64,000 bases of DNA, taken from contig FCOH02000009.1 of NCBI GenBank assembly GCA_001544595.2, positions 1-64,000 on the forward strand, in the 5' to 3' direction. A program made the translations under genes and the position numbers. This document shows positions 42,683 to 52,848 of this stretch, one piece after another. This stretch comes from Caballeronia peredens (GTDB lineage Bacteria > Pseudomonadota > Gammaproteobacteria > Burkholderiales > Burkholderiaceae). Positions within the stretch are counted from its first letter, which is position 1; each line of letters starts with the position of its first letter. A model generated the notes under the pieces. It had not been told where the DNA came from. It worked only from the letters and a program-made list of their open reading frames with translations, and did not search any database.

Positions 42683-44069
42683 GCACGGGTGCGTCGTGCT
42701 GGAGCGCGACAAGGTGATTGTGATGGACGCAGTAGCGCGGGAAGCTGGTGTGCTGCCAGGAATGAAGCGGGGCGGAGTGACAACGCTTTCGCCTGACGCG
42801 GCGGTCTACGACAGAAGTGTAGAACGCGAGCTGGAGATGCAGCGCGAGGTCGCCTTCGGATTATTGCGCTTCTCACCGCAGGTTGCCGTTTGCGATGAAG
42901 AAACCATCGTGCTCGACGTGACGGCGAGCCTGCGTCTGTTTGGCGGCATCCGCAGTATCTGTTCGCAGCTACGAAACGTCGTCAAGTCGATAGGCGTGAC
43001 GGCTCGCATGAGCGTTGCACCAACAGGACAAGGTGCATGGCTGCTTGCAAAGCGTGGCCGATGCCGCGTGCTCAAGATGCGCTCGCTCGAACGCAATCTC
43101 GATGCGCTTCCTTTCGTGGTCGTGCAAGAGGTTCGCGCCTACGCGGATTGGTTTCAAGGTCTCGGTTGCCGAGCATTGAGTGACATCCGGCGCCTTCCGC
43201 GCGCTGGGCTGAAGAAGAGGTGCGGTGTGGATTTGCTTGATTCTCTTGACCGCGCCTATGGTCTCTCGCCCGAGTTGTATCAGTGGCTCGATGTGCCTCC
43301 AACCTTCAGCGCCCGAACCGAACTGCCCGACCGCGTCGAACACGCCGAAGCCGTGCTTTTCTCCGCGCGACGTCTCATCGTGCAGCTTTGTGGCTGGTTG
43401 AGCGCGCAGCAACTCGCGCTGACACACGCCACCGTATCCCTCGAGCACGAACGCGGTCGCCAAGCTGTCGAGCCCACCGTTCTTGAAATCGCTCTTGCAG
43501 AGCCGACCTGGCATGAAGAGCATCTCGTGCGATTGCTCAAGGAGCGGCTCGGGCGCACCGAACTGCCGGCTGCTGTGCTTGCCGTTCGACTGACGGCCTC
43601 CAAAGTAGAGCCGGCCGAGCCGCCGAGCGACTCGCTGTTTCCTGACCCTGGCGGGTCTACTGAAGACCACAATCGCCTCATCGAACTCCTTGTTGCGAGA
43701 CTTGGTGCAGAGAACGTGTTGCGGCCGGCGCCGACCTCCGACCACCGGCCGGAACACGCAAATCGTTGGGTGCCGGTTCAGGATGAAGCGAAGCCGACCA
43801 TACCGCCGGTAGGACTACCGCGGCCAACCTGGTTGCTCGACGAGCCCGTTCGCCTCATGGTGAAGAACCATCGACCGTTCTATGGTTCGCCGCTTAAACT
43901 CGTTTCAACTGGCGAGCGCATTGAAGCAGGTTGGCATGACCGCGAACTGGTTACCCGCGACTATTACGTCGCCGAAGCGGCCGACAAGAGCTGCTACTGG
44001 ATTTATCGCGAACGGCCGAGCGTGACGTCGGAAGAAGTGCGCTGGTTCCTCCACGGTCTGTTTGGGTAA
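42606..44069 (+). CDS. imuB: Y-family polymerase homologue ImuB
   Basis: A 487-residue Y-family protein that serves as a hub joining the beta clamp, ImuA and DnaE2. The start region (MAVFVAIFLPRLSLEVF) lacks the acidic motif I residues of active Y polymerases, as is known for ImuB. It is therefore a structural rather than catalytic member. VLDVTASLRLFGGIRSICSQ and MSVAPTGQGAWLLAK match the palm/fingers, and a long C-terminal extension ends with WIYRERPSVTSEEVRWFLHG. The length is usual. Confidence 0.93.
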   Translation: MAVFVAIFLPRLSLEVFRPRWSPPTEHGCVVLERDKVIVMDAVAREAGVLPGMKRGGVTTLSPDAAVYDRSVERELEMQREVAFGLLRFSPQVAVCDEETIVLDVTASLRLFGGIRSICSQLRNVVKSIGVTARMSVAPTGQGAWLLAKRGRCRVLKMRSLERNLDALPFVVVQEVRAYADWFQGLGCRALSDIRRLPRAGLKKRCGVDLLDSLDRAYGLSPELYQWLDVPPTFSARTELPDRVEHAEAVLFSARRLIVQLCGWLSAQQLALTHATVSLEHERGRQAVEPTVLEIALAEPTWHEEHLVRLLKERLGRTELPAAVLAVRLTASKVEPAEPPSDSLFPDPGGSTEDHNRLIELLVARLGAENVLRPAPTSDHRPEHANRWVPVQDEAKPTIPPVGLPRPTWLLDEPVRLMVKNHRPFYGSPLKLVSTGERIEAGWHDRELVTRDYYVAEAADKSCYWIYRERPSVTSEEVRWFLHGLFG

Positions 44070-44081
44070 GCAGGTGTCGTC

Positions 44082-47000
44082 GTGGACTTCCCATCGTTGG
44101 CGTTGCCTGACTACGCGGAGCTATTCGCGTTCACTAATTTTTCCTTTCTCCGTGGTGCGTCCCATGGCGAGGAACTGGTGTTGCGTGCTTCGCAGCTTGG
44201 CTACTCCGGGCTTGCCATCACGGATGAGTGTTCGCTGGCCGGCGTAGTCCGCGCCCATGTCCAGGCGAAGGAGGAAAAGCTTCCGCTCATCATCGGGTCA
44301 TTCTTTCAGCTGGTGAACGCGGACAAGAGCCCAGCGTTTGGTCTCATCCTGCTTGCCCAGAATCGCAACGGCTACGGCAATCTTTCCGAGCTCATCACGT
44401 TAGGGCGCATGCGGGCAGCCAAGGGCGAGTACCTCCTGACGCCAAATGACATCTCAAGGCCCGAGAGAGAGCATGTGCACTTGAGAGGCATGCCGGACTG
44501 CCTCGCTATCCTGGTGCCCGACTTCCCTGCAAAAGAAGAAACGCTCGCTGTGCAACTCGAGTGGATGAACGACGTTTTTGCTGAACGCGCCTGGGTGGGG
44601 CTCACGTTGCACCAGCGCGCGATGGACGACATTCATCGCGGTGCAGTCGAGTTCGTGGCGGACCAATACCGGGTACCCGTCGTGGCGACAGGAAACGTCG
44701 TCATGCACGTGCGCTCAAGGAAGCCACTGCAGGATACGATGACGGCGATTCGAATCGGAAAGCCCGTCGCAGATTGTGGCTATGACCTCGCGCCGAACGC
44801 GGAAGGACATCTTCGGTCGCGACTGCGTCTTGCAAATCTGTATCCGCCGCACACGGAGGAAGTAGGCCTCGTACTGAAGCTCGCGAATAAGCTGTAACTC
44901 ATGCTCGATTTGCTCTTGAACAGCATGAGGAATGCCGCCAGGAAACCGGCGATGGGCCCCGATGTAGGTCTCCTGCCTCAGATACGCTTCGTGAGTGAAC
45001 CCATCCGGCACGAGTTCATCCGGATACTCGTATCGAAGTTCGTCCAGAGAGAAGTTGCATCGCTCTAGGATGTTGAGCGTCTCCGAGAGCGGTCTACGAC
45101 ATCGTCCGCTTCGCTCGTAGTCAGCACATCCTCTGTCAGGGCCGCGGGTCAGCTGCGAACAGTGCTGTCTGTTATTGCCTTGGCGTAACCGAAGTCGACC
45201 CGTCGCGCGGCAATATGCTATTCGAGCGATTCATCTCGAAGGAGCGCGGTGAACCGCCGGACATCGACGTGGATTTCGAGCATCAGCGGCGTGAGGAGGT
45301 CATTCAATACATCTACCGGAAGTATGGACGCGACCGAGCCGCGATTGCGGCGGCGGTTTCGACGTATCGTCCGCGCGGCGCGCTTCGCGAAACCGGCAAA
45401 GCGCTCGGCATCGACCCGCAAATCGTTGATAAAGTCGCCAAGTCACATCAGTGGTTTGACCATTCGCAGGACCTTCTTCGACGGTTCGCGGAGTCTGGCT
45501 TGGACCCCGAGAATCCGCTCATCGGTTTGTGGGCGACGTTGGCAGCGCAAATCCTCAACTTTCCGCGCCATCTGTCGCAGCACTCCGGCGGCTTCGTCAT
45601 CAGTCGCGGCAAGCTCACGCGTCTTGTACCCGTCGAGAACGCGGCGATGGCGGACAGGTCGGCGATTCAATGGGACAAGGATGACCTGGAGGCACTCGGT
45701 CTTCTGAAGATTGACGTGCTCGCGCTCGGCATGCTGTCCGCAATTCGTCGCACACTCGACATCATCTCTGAGCAGCGCGGCGAGCGCTTTGAGATGCAAG
45801 ACATACCGCCTGAGGACGAAGCCACATACGAGATGATTTCTCGCGCGGACACCATGGGCGTCTTCCAGATTGAGTCGCGCGCACAGATGAGCATGCTTCC
45901 TCGCATGAAGCCACGGGAGTTCTACGACCTCGTCATCGAAGTGGCCATCGTGAGACCAGGCCCGATTCAGGGCGGTGCAGTGCATCCTTATCTGCGACGC
46001 CGGCAAGGAATCGAGCCTGTCACATATCCAAGCGAAGCGTTAAAGGTCGCCCTCGGCCGGACGCTTGGCGTACCCATCTTTCAAGAGCAGGTCATGCAAG
46101 TCGCCATCCTGGCTGCCGGCTTTACTCCGGGCGAAGCGGACCAGCTCCGCCGTGCCATGGCAGCATGGAAACGCAAGGGTGGCCTCGACCGCTACTACGA
46201 CCGTATCGTTAATGGAATGATGGAGCGCGGGTACGAGCGCGACTTTGCTGAGTCAATCTTTCAGCAGATTCATGGCTTCGGCGAGTATGGCTTCCCTGAG
46301 AGTCATGCTGCATCCTTCGCGTTGCTCGTCTACGCGAGCAGCTGGCTGAAATGCCACGAGCCGGAGGCATTTCTCGCCGCGATGCTGAATAGCATGCCGC
46401 TTGGGTTTTACTCGGCTTCGCAGCTCATCCAGGATGCGCAACGACACGGCGTAAAGGTCCTTCCAGCAGACGTCACAATCTGCGGCTGGGATTCGGTTCT
46501 TGAGTGCCACGATGCTCGAACGAAGCCAGCAGTTAGACTCGGTCTGTCTCTCCTAAAGGGAATGAAGGATGGCGCCGCCGAGCGAATTGAAGCCGCGAGA
46601 GCAGTTCAGGTGTTCTCAAGCGTCAGTGATTTGGCAAAACGCGCTCAGCTGGACAGGAAAGACCTCCAGGTTCTTGCGGCCGCGAATGCGCTTTCATCAC
46701 TGGCTGGCAATCGCCGCGAAGCGCTCTGGCAGTCGGTCGCCGCTGTGCCAGACCGCGACCTTCTCCTCGATGCGCGCGTAGATGATGGAACGCCCGCGCT
46801 CGGCGCACCGTCCGAAGCGGAAGACATCATTGCTGACTTCAACTCAATGAGTCTCACGCTCGGCCGTCACCCGCTTTCGCTCTTGCGGCCAACTCTTCTT
46901 GAACAACGTCTTATGCCTGCGTCAACGCTTATGACCTATCCGAATGGCCGGCTCGCTCGCGGATGCGGACTCGTGACTGTGCGTCAACGGCCAGGTACGG

Positions 47001-47230
47001 CAAAGGGCGTTATGTTCGTGACTATCGAAGACGAGACAGGAAATGTGAACGTCATCGTTTGGCCTTCTCTGCTCGAGAAGTTTCGGCGTGAAGCGCTCGG
47101 TGCGGCGCTACTTGCGGTGTACGGGACGTGGCAGTGCGAAGGCGAAGTACGACATCTCGTTGCGCAGAGACTCGTCGACATGTCTCACTTGCTCGGCGGG
47201 CTCACTACGGTGAGCCGCAATTTCTGCTGA
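44082..47230 (+). pseudogene. dnaE2: Error-prone DNA polymerase DnaE2 (ImuC), interrupted by an internal inversion
   Basis: Begins with a GTG 12 bases after imuB. Codons 1-258 (44082-44855) encode the PHP-type N terminus (FTNFSFLRGASHGEELV). The coding sense then disappears for 234 bases, because residues about 259-336 lie on the opposite strand (44856-45089). From 45090 the frame resumes with YDIVRFARSQHILCQGRGSA and the polymerase motif PPDIDVDFE, and continues normally to the OB-fold end. Restoring the segment and one missing base gives about 1049 residues, the usual DnaE2 length. As it stands only truncated products (271 aa, and 671 aa from 45215) can be made, so the mutasome polymerase is presumably inactive. 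Confidence 0.9.
44856..45089 (-). other. Inverted 234-bp (78-codon) segment of dnaE2
   Basis: Read on the minus strand this segment encodes LSETLNILERCNFSLDELRY, continues through YPDELVPDGF and ends QYEAYFL. This is exactly the piece missing between LYPPHT and YDIVRFA in the plus-strand gene. All 78 codons are open. At the right junction one A of the expected ACGGTCTAC is absent. The ends carry an imperfect 12-base inverted repeat (44847-44858 and 45081-45092, 10 of 12 matching). Confidence 0.9.
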
Positions 47231-47497
47231 TACATACTGGCGTAATCAAGCGGTTTATGGCAACTGGACAACGCCCGACTGCGTGCAGCTGCGCCTCTTC
47301 CAAAATTTTTGAGCTGCCGAGCAAGATTGTGCTAGCAAGCTCCCGCGCGCCCTCTAAGTGCGCCGGCGCAATCGACAAAAGTCGGTCAAACTTGCTTTGT
47401 ATATCTCCGACATCACCTTGCTGCGGAAAGTCATCAACCTTACCCTTTTGGCGTGGGAAAATAGCACTACCGGTGAGATGGAGAAGGCGGGGTTAAC

Positions 47498-47755
47498 ATG
47501 TTGACGAATGAGGGCGCTGATGACGCCGAAATCATCATTCGACCTGCCCCAGGTGGGGTCTGGCGTGTAGAGTTTCCTCGTAAAGGCGGCGTCTTTGTCA
47601 GGGAAGCAAACGACCAGGACGAAGCGTTGTCGCTTGCACGACAATTACGCCCAAAAGCTCAAATTCGGCTTCTGCCCGCGGAAGAGTCCTCAGAGTCGCT
47701 GCATGATGAGTTGCCCCTCTCGAACAAGCGACGAGGAGCTGACGATTTTGCGTAG
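47498..47755 (+). CDS. Small hypothetical protein, 85 aa (paralogue of 49309-49500)
   Basis: The core IIIRPAPGGVWRVEFPRKGG, then VFVREANDQDEALSLARQLRP, shares its layout with the 63-residue protein at 49309. Both have a GGVW turn, a short strand, and a helix with Asp-Glu-Ala. The pattern resembles small DUF2188-type domains. The 47231-47497 gap before it shows nothing recognisable. Confidence 0.6.
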   Translation: MLTNEGADDAEIIIRPAPGGVWRVEFPRKGGVFVREANDQDEALSLARQLRPKAQIRLLPAEESSESLHDELPLSNKRRGADDFA

Positions 47756-47835
47756 AAGAACCGCATGAAAGGTTTCTACGGCATCAGGCTCGGGTAATGC
47801 TGAATGTGGTTAGCTCTCATTCTCGAAGGCTGACC

Positions 47836-48081
47836 ATGAAAATAACTATTACAGCCCACACTGCCGCGGAGAGTGGGGACAAAGAGTCGCACCGTTTCCA
47901 CTTTCTCGTAGAGGATGACGGTACCGAGGCTCGGACGGACTCCATCACTCTCCGCACTGCTCGCGTGTTCGTCCGCGAACTAGCCAATCACACGGGGCTG
48001 GACGCGATGATGCGGAAAATTGTCGCGACATCAGAGAGTGAATACGGAACCCTGATTGGCGCTTGGTTCGAAGGCCGTTAG
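47836..48081 (+). CDS. Hypothetical protein, 81 aa
   Basis: Starts MKITITAHTAAESGDKESHR; the frame is open to 47797, but the ATG at 47836 gives a sensible start. Beta-rich first half, helical second half (TARVFVRELANHTGLDAMMR). No family recognised. Confidence 0.5.
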   Translation: MKITITAHTAAESGDKESHRFHFLVEDDGTEARTDSITLRTARVFVRELANHTGLDAMMRKIVATSESEYGTLIGAWFEGR

Positions 48082-48147
48082 CCGACCCTTACTGGTTCGA
48101 TTGGTCGAGGACCTGTGCCTCAATTGCTGCACGGGATGCTAGCGTGG

Positions 48148-48618
48148 CTACAACACGTTTTTCCCGAGAAAAAGGCGCTGCTCCGGGTCGAGGTCCGCGC
48201 TGGTGGAAATAGCCGGCTCGAATCCCGTGCGCCAGAAGAACCGCTTTCCCGACCGGTTCGTTCTCGACATTTCGACCATGAGAGTATGGTAGCCGGCTTT
48301 TGCGGCATTCGACTCCAATCCCGCCAACACAGCTCTTCCGATGCCAGCGTTTGGCATTCGACTATATATGCAGACGAGCTCAGCGACACCGAAATCGAGC
48401 CGCCTGTATGCCCCACAACCAATAGCCTCACCCTTCACGGTTCGAGCAATAAGAAAACGCCCTCGGGCGGAGCTTATTTCACTTTGCGAGAAGCGTGACT
48501 TTGCGCTGGCGCCCGAATAGAGGGCTTGCATTGCTGCCATTTCGTCGAGTAGCACACGGCCGTCGTAGGACCATATGCCTTCTCGTTGAACGAGCACAGT
48601 CAGGGAAGCAGATGTCAT
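48148..48618 (-). CDS. GNAT-family N-acetyltransferase, 156 aa
   Basis: Single GNAT domain. RGRFLIARTVKGEAIGCGAYR forms the central strands, and VAELVCIYSRMPNAGIGRAVL carries the R/QxxGxG/A-like acetyl-CoA loop (MPNAGIGRAVL). The end, RFFWRTGFEPA, is the usual FYxxxGF motif. It transfers an acetyl group to an amine; the substrate is unknown. On the strand opposite to its neighbours. Confidence 0.85.
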   Translation of the reverse strand: MTSASLTVLVQREGIWSYDGRVLLDEMAAMQALYSGASAKSRFSQSEISSARGRFLIARTVKGEAIGCGAYRRLDFGVAELVCIYSRMPNAGIGRAVLAGLESNAAKAGYHTLMVEMSRTNRSGKRFFWRTGFEPAISTSADLDPEQRLFLGKNVL

Positions 48619-49308
48619 ACGAATGTCCAGTGGCGGTTGTTCCCGTCAAACAGCAAGAAGAGAGCCACAGACACCTGTCAGCAGGAGAATTCCAGGTTTC
48701 TCTTGTTCGGACGGCACCTGACGTGACTCCGAGTGCGAGTCGAACTGGGCCGGACAACGCCTCTTTCGGCCGGTCGAATTCAATGCGGTAACCATGCGAG
48801 CACAATGGCCGAATCCAAGCATTTGCTTTTAGACTTTTCGGTCAAATACACCGGTCGTGGTCGGAAAGTATGGAAATGATTTTTAAACTCGTATGGGCGA
48901 GGTTTTGCGTGCAACAATGAACACACGGAGCCGGCATCCAGGTCAAGAGCGTAGAAATCGTGCGAACACTTAGGGCGCGCACGACGCTGCAAGTCATTCG
49001 CACTTGCGATATCGGCGGCTGGCGCATCAAATCTCCTCGCAATGCCGGGGGCATCGGCTGCCGTCGTTAGCCCCAGACCTATCGCGTTGAAACGTGCCCG
49101 GCGGCTACAGTCTTCCGCACATACTCGCGTCCGTCTGGTAGCGCAGTAAGTCAGGTGAGCAGCGACAGGGGCTATGGCGCTTTTCCAAGGCAGATGCGAC
49201 TACGGGCCCGAGTCGCGAAACAAAATCCTTCCTTCCTTCCGAATAGGCCGAATTACTGGCAGACCCGTCGAACATCGCGACGGCGTTTGGCGCTTTCGAG
49301 GGCGCACG
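48619..49308. other. Region without a recognised gene
   Basis: About 690 bases. Frames of 65-100 codons exist on both strands, but none has a domain or a good ribosome site, and their translations are Arg/Ser/Cys-rich. No RNA gene or clear repeat seen. Confidence 0.45.
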
Positions 49309-49500
49309 ATGGCCACAAAAAATCAGCAAGCCTTTCCATGCGTCGTTGTCCGCAAAGAAAGCGGCGGCGTCTGGAGCATCGCGTTGCCTCACGCCGAACG
49401 GCCAGGCGACCAATTCATCACATTCGCGAAGGATGAGGAAGAGGCCGTCTGGCTCGCGGCCCTGCTTCGCCAAGGGATGGAAGTACAAATCGTCGATTAA
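49309..49500 (+). CDS. Small hypothetical protein, 63 aa (paralogue of 47498-47755)
   Basis: MATKNQQAFPCVVVRKESGG, then VWSIALPHAE and a helix EEEAVWLAALLRQGMEVQI. The same fold outline as the protein at 47498. The frame continues upstream to 49174, but the ATG at 49309 gives the paralogue-like start. Confidence 0.55.
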   Translation: MATKNQQAFPCVVVRKESGGVWSIALPHAERPGDQFITFAKDEEEAVWLAALLRQGMEVQIVD

Positions 49501-49730
49501 GACGCGTTTCGCCTCGGCAGGACGTTTGCATGCTGCTCGTCGTCGCGCGCTTGTGCCTTCTTTCGACGCTCGATATCACGGCATCTGCTACTGCAAATTC
49601 GAGGACCAGGCAGTGCTGCGACCGCTTTGATAGGAGCGTCGGTGGCCACTCTGCACGAACTGATTCCAACCCCGCAGCAAAGGTACGGTAGTTGCTGTCC
49701 AGCGTTCGTCATCTACTCAAGGAGCAAGCT

Positions 49731-49952
49731 ATGGCTGGCGATACTGCATACAAACCGGGCGAGCGCGTGAAGGTGTCTGGCATCTATTCCGTCGTCCACG
49801 ACGACGGCAAAGATACGTTCGAAGTTACGTGTGTTGAGGGCGAACACTTTCCCCCAACGCGAAGCGGCAAGGGAGCGCATTTCGAATTGAAGTACGCCGC
49901 GACTCATGCCCACAAGCACGACGAGTTGAAGGGCACGGAAGCTCGAAGCTAG
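49731..49952 (+). CDS. YjzC-like small protein, 73 aa
   Basis: The start lies behind AAGGAG. YKPGERVKVSGIYSVVHDDG followed by VTCVEGEHFPPTRSGKG matches the YjzC-like family: a PGE motif, G-x-Y, a GE-x-FPP turn. The family is widespread and its function unknown. An extra His/Lys-rich C-terminal tail is present. Confidence 0.72.
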   Translation: MAGDTAYKPGERVKVSGIYSVVHDDGKDTFEVTCVEGEHFPPTRSGKGAHFELKYAATHAHKHDELKGTEARS

Positions 49953-50079
49953 CTCCCCAGAGGACTTTCGGCGCCTTCTGCGTTTGACCGCGTGCAGCGA
50001 CGGTCCAGAACCCAGATTCTCATGGAAGTCTGCAACCAAAAACCATCTTTTGAAGAGATATATTGTCTTGGGAGTTCGT

Positions 50080-50289
50080 ATGTCTGACCATGTTTACAAA
50101 CTTCTCGAAATCACTGGCTCTTCGCCCGAGTCATCCGATAAAGCAGTCGAGGTTGCGCTTCAGAAAGCATCGGTGACCGTGAAGAACATCGAGTGGTTTC
50201 AGGTGACAGAAACCCGAGGTCATATGGAAGGCGGCAGGATTGCGCATTGGCAGGTAACCCTGAAAGCAGGGTTTCGCGTGGACGACTGA
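50080..50289 (+). CDS. Dodecin family flavin-binding protein
   Basis: A 69-residue subunit that should assemble into a hollow dodecamer storing or shielding flavin (or CoA). MSDHVYKLLEITGSSPESSD, IEWFQVTETRGHMEGGRIAH and the final WQVTLKAGFRV match dodecins at nearly every conserved position, including the Trp that stacks on flavin. Lies among oxidative-stress and light-sensing genes (LOV kinase and catalase a few kb away). Confidence 0.93.
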   Translation: MSDHVYKLLEITGSSPESSDKAVEVALQKASVTVKNIEWFQVTETRGHMEGGRIAHWQVTLKAGFRVDD

Positions 50290-50328
50290 AGTGCCGTCGT
50301 AGGGACGAAGCGACCAGCTGAATCAAAT

Positions 50329-52848
50329 CTACGGCAGTCGCTTCATCGCTTGGGTCAGCGACTGTTTTGTCGACCAGTATTCGGCCCATGGGTCACCAGA
50401 TTGGAAGCTCAGATACTCGCGCGCCGTTTGCACGGTCCACTGAGCGCCGCTCTTGAGGTCGGCAAGTTGTTCCCAAGAAACTGGCATCGAGATGCCCATA
50501 CCTGGTCGAGCGCGAGCAGAGAAGGCTGCAGCAGTTGTCTGCCCCTTCCCGTTGCGCAAGTAGTCGACATAGATTTTTCCGAGCCGATTCGACGGTCCAG
50601 AAATCGCAGAGAAGCGTTCGGGAATCGTCTTCGCGAGATGCGCAACGAATGTCTTTGAGAATGCCTTGACTTTCGCATAGTCCAACCGCGGAGCAAGCGG
50701 CACGACCACATGTAGGCCCTTACCGCCGCTTGTCTTCAACCACGCTTGCAAGCCCAGCTCCGACAGCAGCAAGCGGACAAGTTGAGCGGCTTCCTGGACG
50801 TGACTCCATTTAACGCCTTCGCCCGGGTCGAGGTCGAAGATGACCCGGTCGGGCGCATCAAGGCGTCGGACTACCGAGTTCCATGTATGAAATTCGATGG
50901 TATTCATCTGCGCGGCGGACAGCAGCGCGTCGACGGTGTCGACCGTCAGCAACGGTGGATGCTTTGGCCACAATTCTCGGTCGTGCGCTTTAAGCCCAGG
51001 CATCGCGGTGCGTTCAGCGTGCTTCTGGAAGAACAGATTGCCGGCGACACCATCTGGCGCGCGCACGAGGGCAACGGGCCTGTCTTTCAGGTGGGGCAAT
51101 ATCCGCTCTGCGACGCTGGCGTAGAACCGGACGAGGTCAGCCTTCGTGACCGACGCTGATGCGTCAATCACGCGCTCAGGGTGCGTTATCTTCAGTTGAG
51201 GAAAAGGCTCAGAGGCCTGCGTCGTTCCGCCTTCTCGGACTACGCCACGAGCGTCCTTATCGAGACGCAAGCCTATGAACGACGCTTGACGAATCACTTC
51301 ATCGGCGGTCCACTCAGTGAACTCTACCTCCGCGACTAGGATAGGCTTTACCCATCTCTCACTCCCCGCTGCGCGCTTTGACCATCGACCCGGTTTCTTG
51401 AGGGGCGTGTTGAAGGGTGTTGCGTCGACTTCGAGCGGCGTAAGTTGCTTCCAGAGGTCGCGCGCAGTCTTCGAATCCCAACCAGTTCCGACACTCCCTG
51501 CGTCATGAAGCTTGCTTCCCACGTAATAGCCGAGCAGCAAGCTGCCGACCTCTCCGTCGTTGCCGCCACGCGCGGTCATGCCACAGATGACGAGTTCCTG
51601 TCTGAGCCGAGCTTTCGCTTTCAGCCAAGTTTGCGTACGCCCCGACTCATAGACTGCATTGCGCCGCTTGAGCATCAGTCCTTCCAAACCAAGGCCTGTC
51701 GCAGCTTCGAATATCTGCGCTGGCGGAGCGTCAAAATCCTGGCTGTACAGCAGCCGCTCTCCTGCGTTTTCAACAATCGGTGCAAGCAACGCACGTCTTG
51801 ACCACAGCGGCACTTTGCGGAGGTCCTTGCCGTCAAGGAACATCACGTCGAAAAGGAAGTAGAGGATGTCCTTGTTCGATTGCCCATCAACCGCGTTCTG
51901 AAGCGCGGAGAAACTTGGAATCCCGTTTTTTAACACGACGATTTCGCCATCCAGCCATGCGCTGGATAGCTGGAGCTTTTTAAGCTCGGCTACGAGCAGC
52001 GGGAATCGAGTCGTCCAATCATGACCGTTGCGGGTAAGGAGCTTCACTCTCTTCTTGTCGACTCGCGCTAACAGGCGGTACCCATCAAGCTTGGACTCCA
52101 CTACCCACTCGCCGCCTGCTGGCAGTGAGGGAGCGAGTGTCGCAAGCTGCGGTTCAAGCTTAGCCGGCAGTGACGCCGTCACTGCAGCTGAGAGGTCAAT
52201 CTCCGGAGCTTCGGCGCGCGGATTCCGGGCAGTGCGCGGTTCGCGTTCTTCGACGGGCCCAAGGGGATTCGCGATGACGCTGTCGGGGAGTGCCTTGATG
52301 ACGTCGTATTCGGCGAGCGGACGCGCCCACTCATCGCGCTTCTTGAACATCATCCACTGGTCGGCCTTGTCTCCAGGCTTTGATATCCGTACCAGCTCCC
52401 ACAGGCCGGCGAGCTTTTCACCATGCAGACGAAAAATCAATTTTCCTGCTTCCATACCCTTGTCAGCATCTCCGACCGGCTCCCACGTTCCACGGTCCCA
52501 CACAATGACGGTCCCTGCGCCATATTGCTTGGGAGGGATAGTGCCCTCGAAGCTAGCGTAATCGACGGGATGGTCCTCGACGCGCACTGCAATCTGCTTC
52601 TTGGCCGGGTCATAGCACGGCCCTTTGGGAACAGCCCATGAGAGCAGCACGCCGTTGTGTTCGAGCCGGAAGTCATAGTGGAGGCGACTGGCCCAATGCT
52701 TTTGCACAACAAAGCTGCAGCCATGGGGTGGCGTTCGGTTTGCCGTACTCGCATTCGATGGGGACGGCTCAGGCGTGGCGGCAAAGTCGCGCTTATTCCG
52801 ATAGCGCTCGAGTGGCGTAGCCGCTGCATTTTTGCGGGATGAAACCAT
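50329..52848 (-). CDS. ligD: NHEJ DNA ligase D (PE-LIG-POL)
   Basis: Multifunctional end-joining enzyme, 839 residues. The order is 3'-phosphoesterase (VVQKHWASRLHYDFRLEHNG around 47-66), ATP-dependent ligase (adenylated Lys253 in ESKLDGYRL; GLEGLMLKRRNAVYESGRT) and primase-polymerase (metal ligands Asp672 and Asp674 in FDLDPGEG; SGGKGLHVVVPL). This is the order found in Pseudomonas and Burkholderia; mycobacterial LigD has POL first. All active-site motifs are intact. It is divergent from ku, 268 bases apart. Confidence 0.96.
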   Translation of the reverse strand: MVSSRKNAAATPLERYRNKRDFAATPEPSPSNASTANRTPPHGCSFVVQKHWASRLHYDFRLEHNGVLLSWAVPKGPCYDPAKKQIAVRVEDHPVDYASFEGTIPPKQYGAGTVIVWDRGTWEPVGDADKGMEAGKLIFRLHGEKLAGLWELVRISKPGDKADQWMMFKKRDEWARPLAEYDVIKALPDSVIANPLGPVEEREPRTARNPRAEAPEIDLSAAVTASLPAKLEPQLATLAPSLPAGGEWVVESKLDGYRLLARVDKKRVKLLTRNGHDWTTRFPLLVAELKKLQLSSAWLDGEIVVLKNGIPSFSALQNAVDGQSNKDILYFLFDVMFLDGKDLRKVPLWSRRALLAPIVENAGERLLYSQDFDAPPAQIFEAATGLGLEGLMLKRRNAVYESGRTQTWLKAKARLRQELVICGMTARGGNDGEVGSLLLGYYVGSKLHDAGSVGTGWDSKTARDLWKQLTPLEVDATPFNTPLKKPGRWSKRAAGSERWVKPILVAEVEFTEWTADEVIRQASFIGLRLDKDARGVVREGGTTQASEPFPQLKITHPERVIDASASVTKADLVRFYASVAERILPHLKDRPVALVRAPDGVAGNLFFQKHAERTAMPGLKAHDRELWPKHPPLLTVDTVDALLSAAQMNTIEFHTWNSVVRRLDAPDRVIFDLDPGEGVKWSHVQEAAQLVRLLLSELGLQAWLKTSGGKGLHVVVPLAPRLDYAKVKAFSKTFVAHLAKTIPERFSAISGPSNRLGKIYVDYLRNGKGQTTAAAFSARARPGMGISMPVSWEQLADLKSGAQWTVQTAREYLSFQSGDPWAEYWSTKQSLTQAMKRLP

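Noticed and set aside
44082..47230. Two separate DnaE2-like genes
   Set aside because: The missing middle is present in inverted form and the pieces add up to one normal-length DnaE2.
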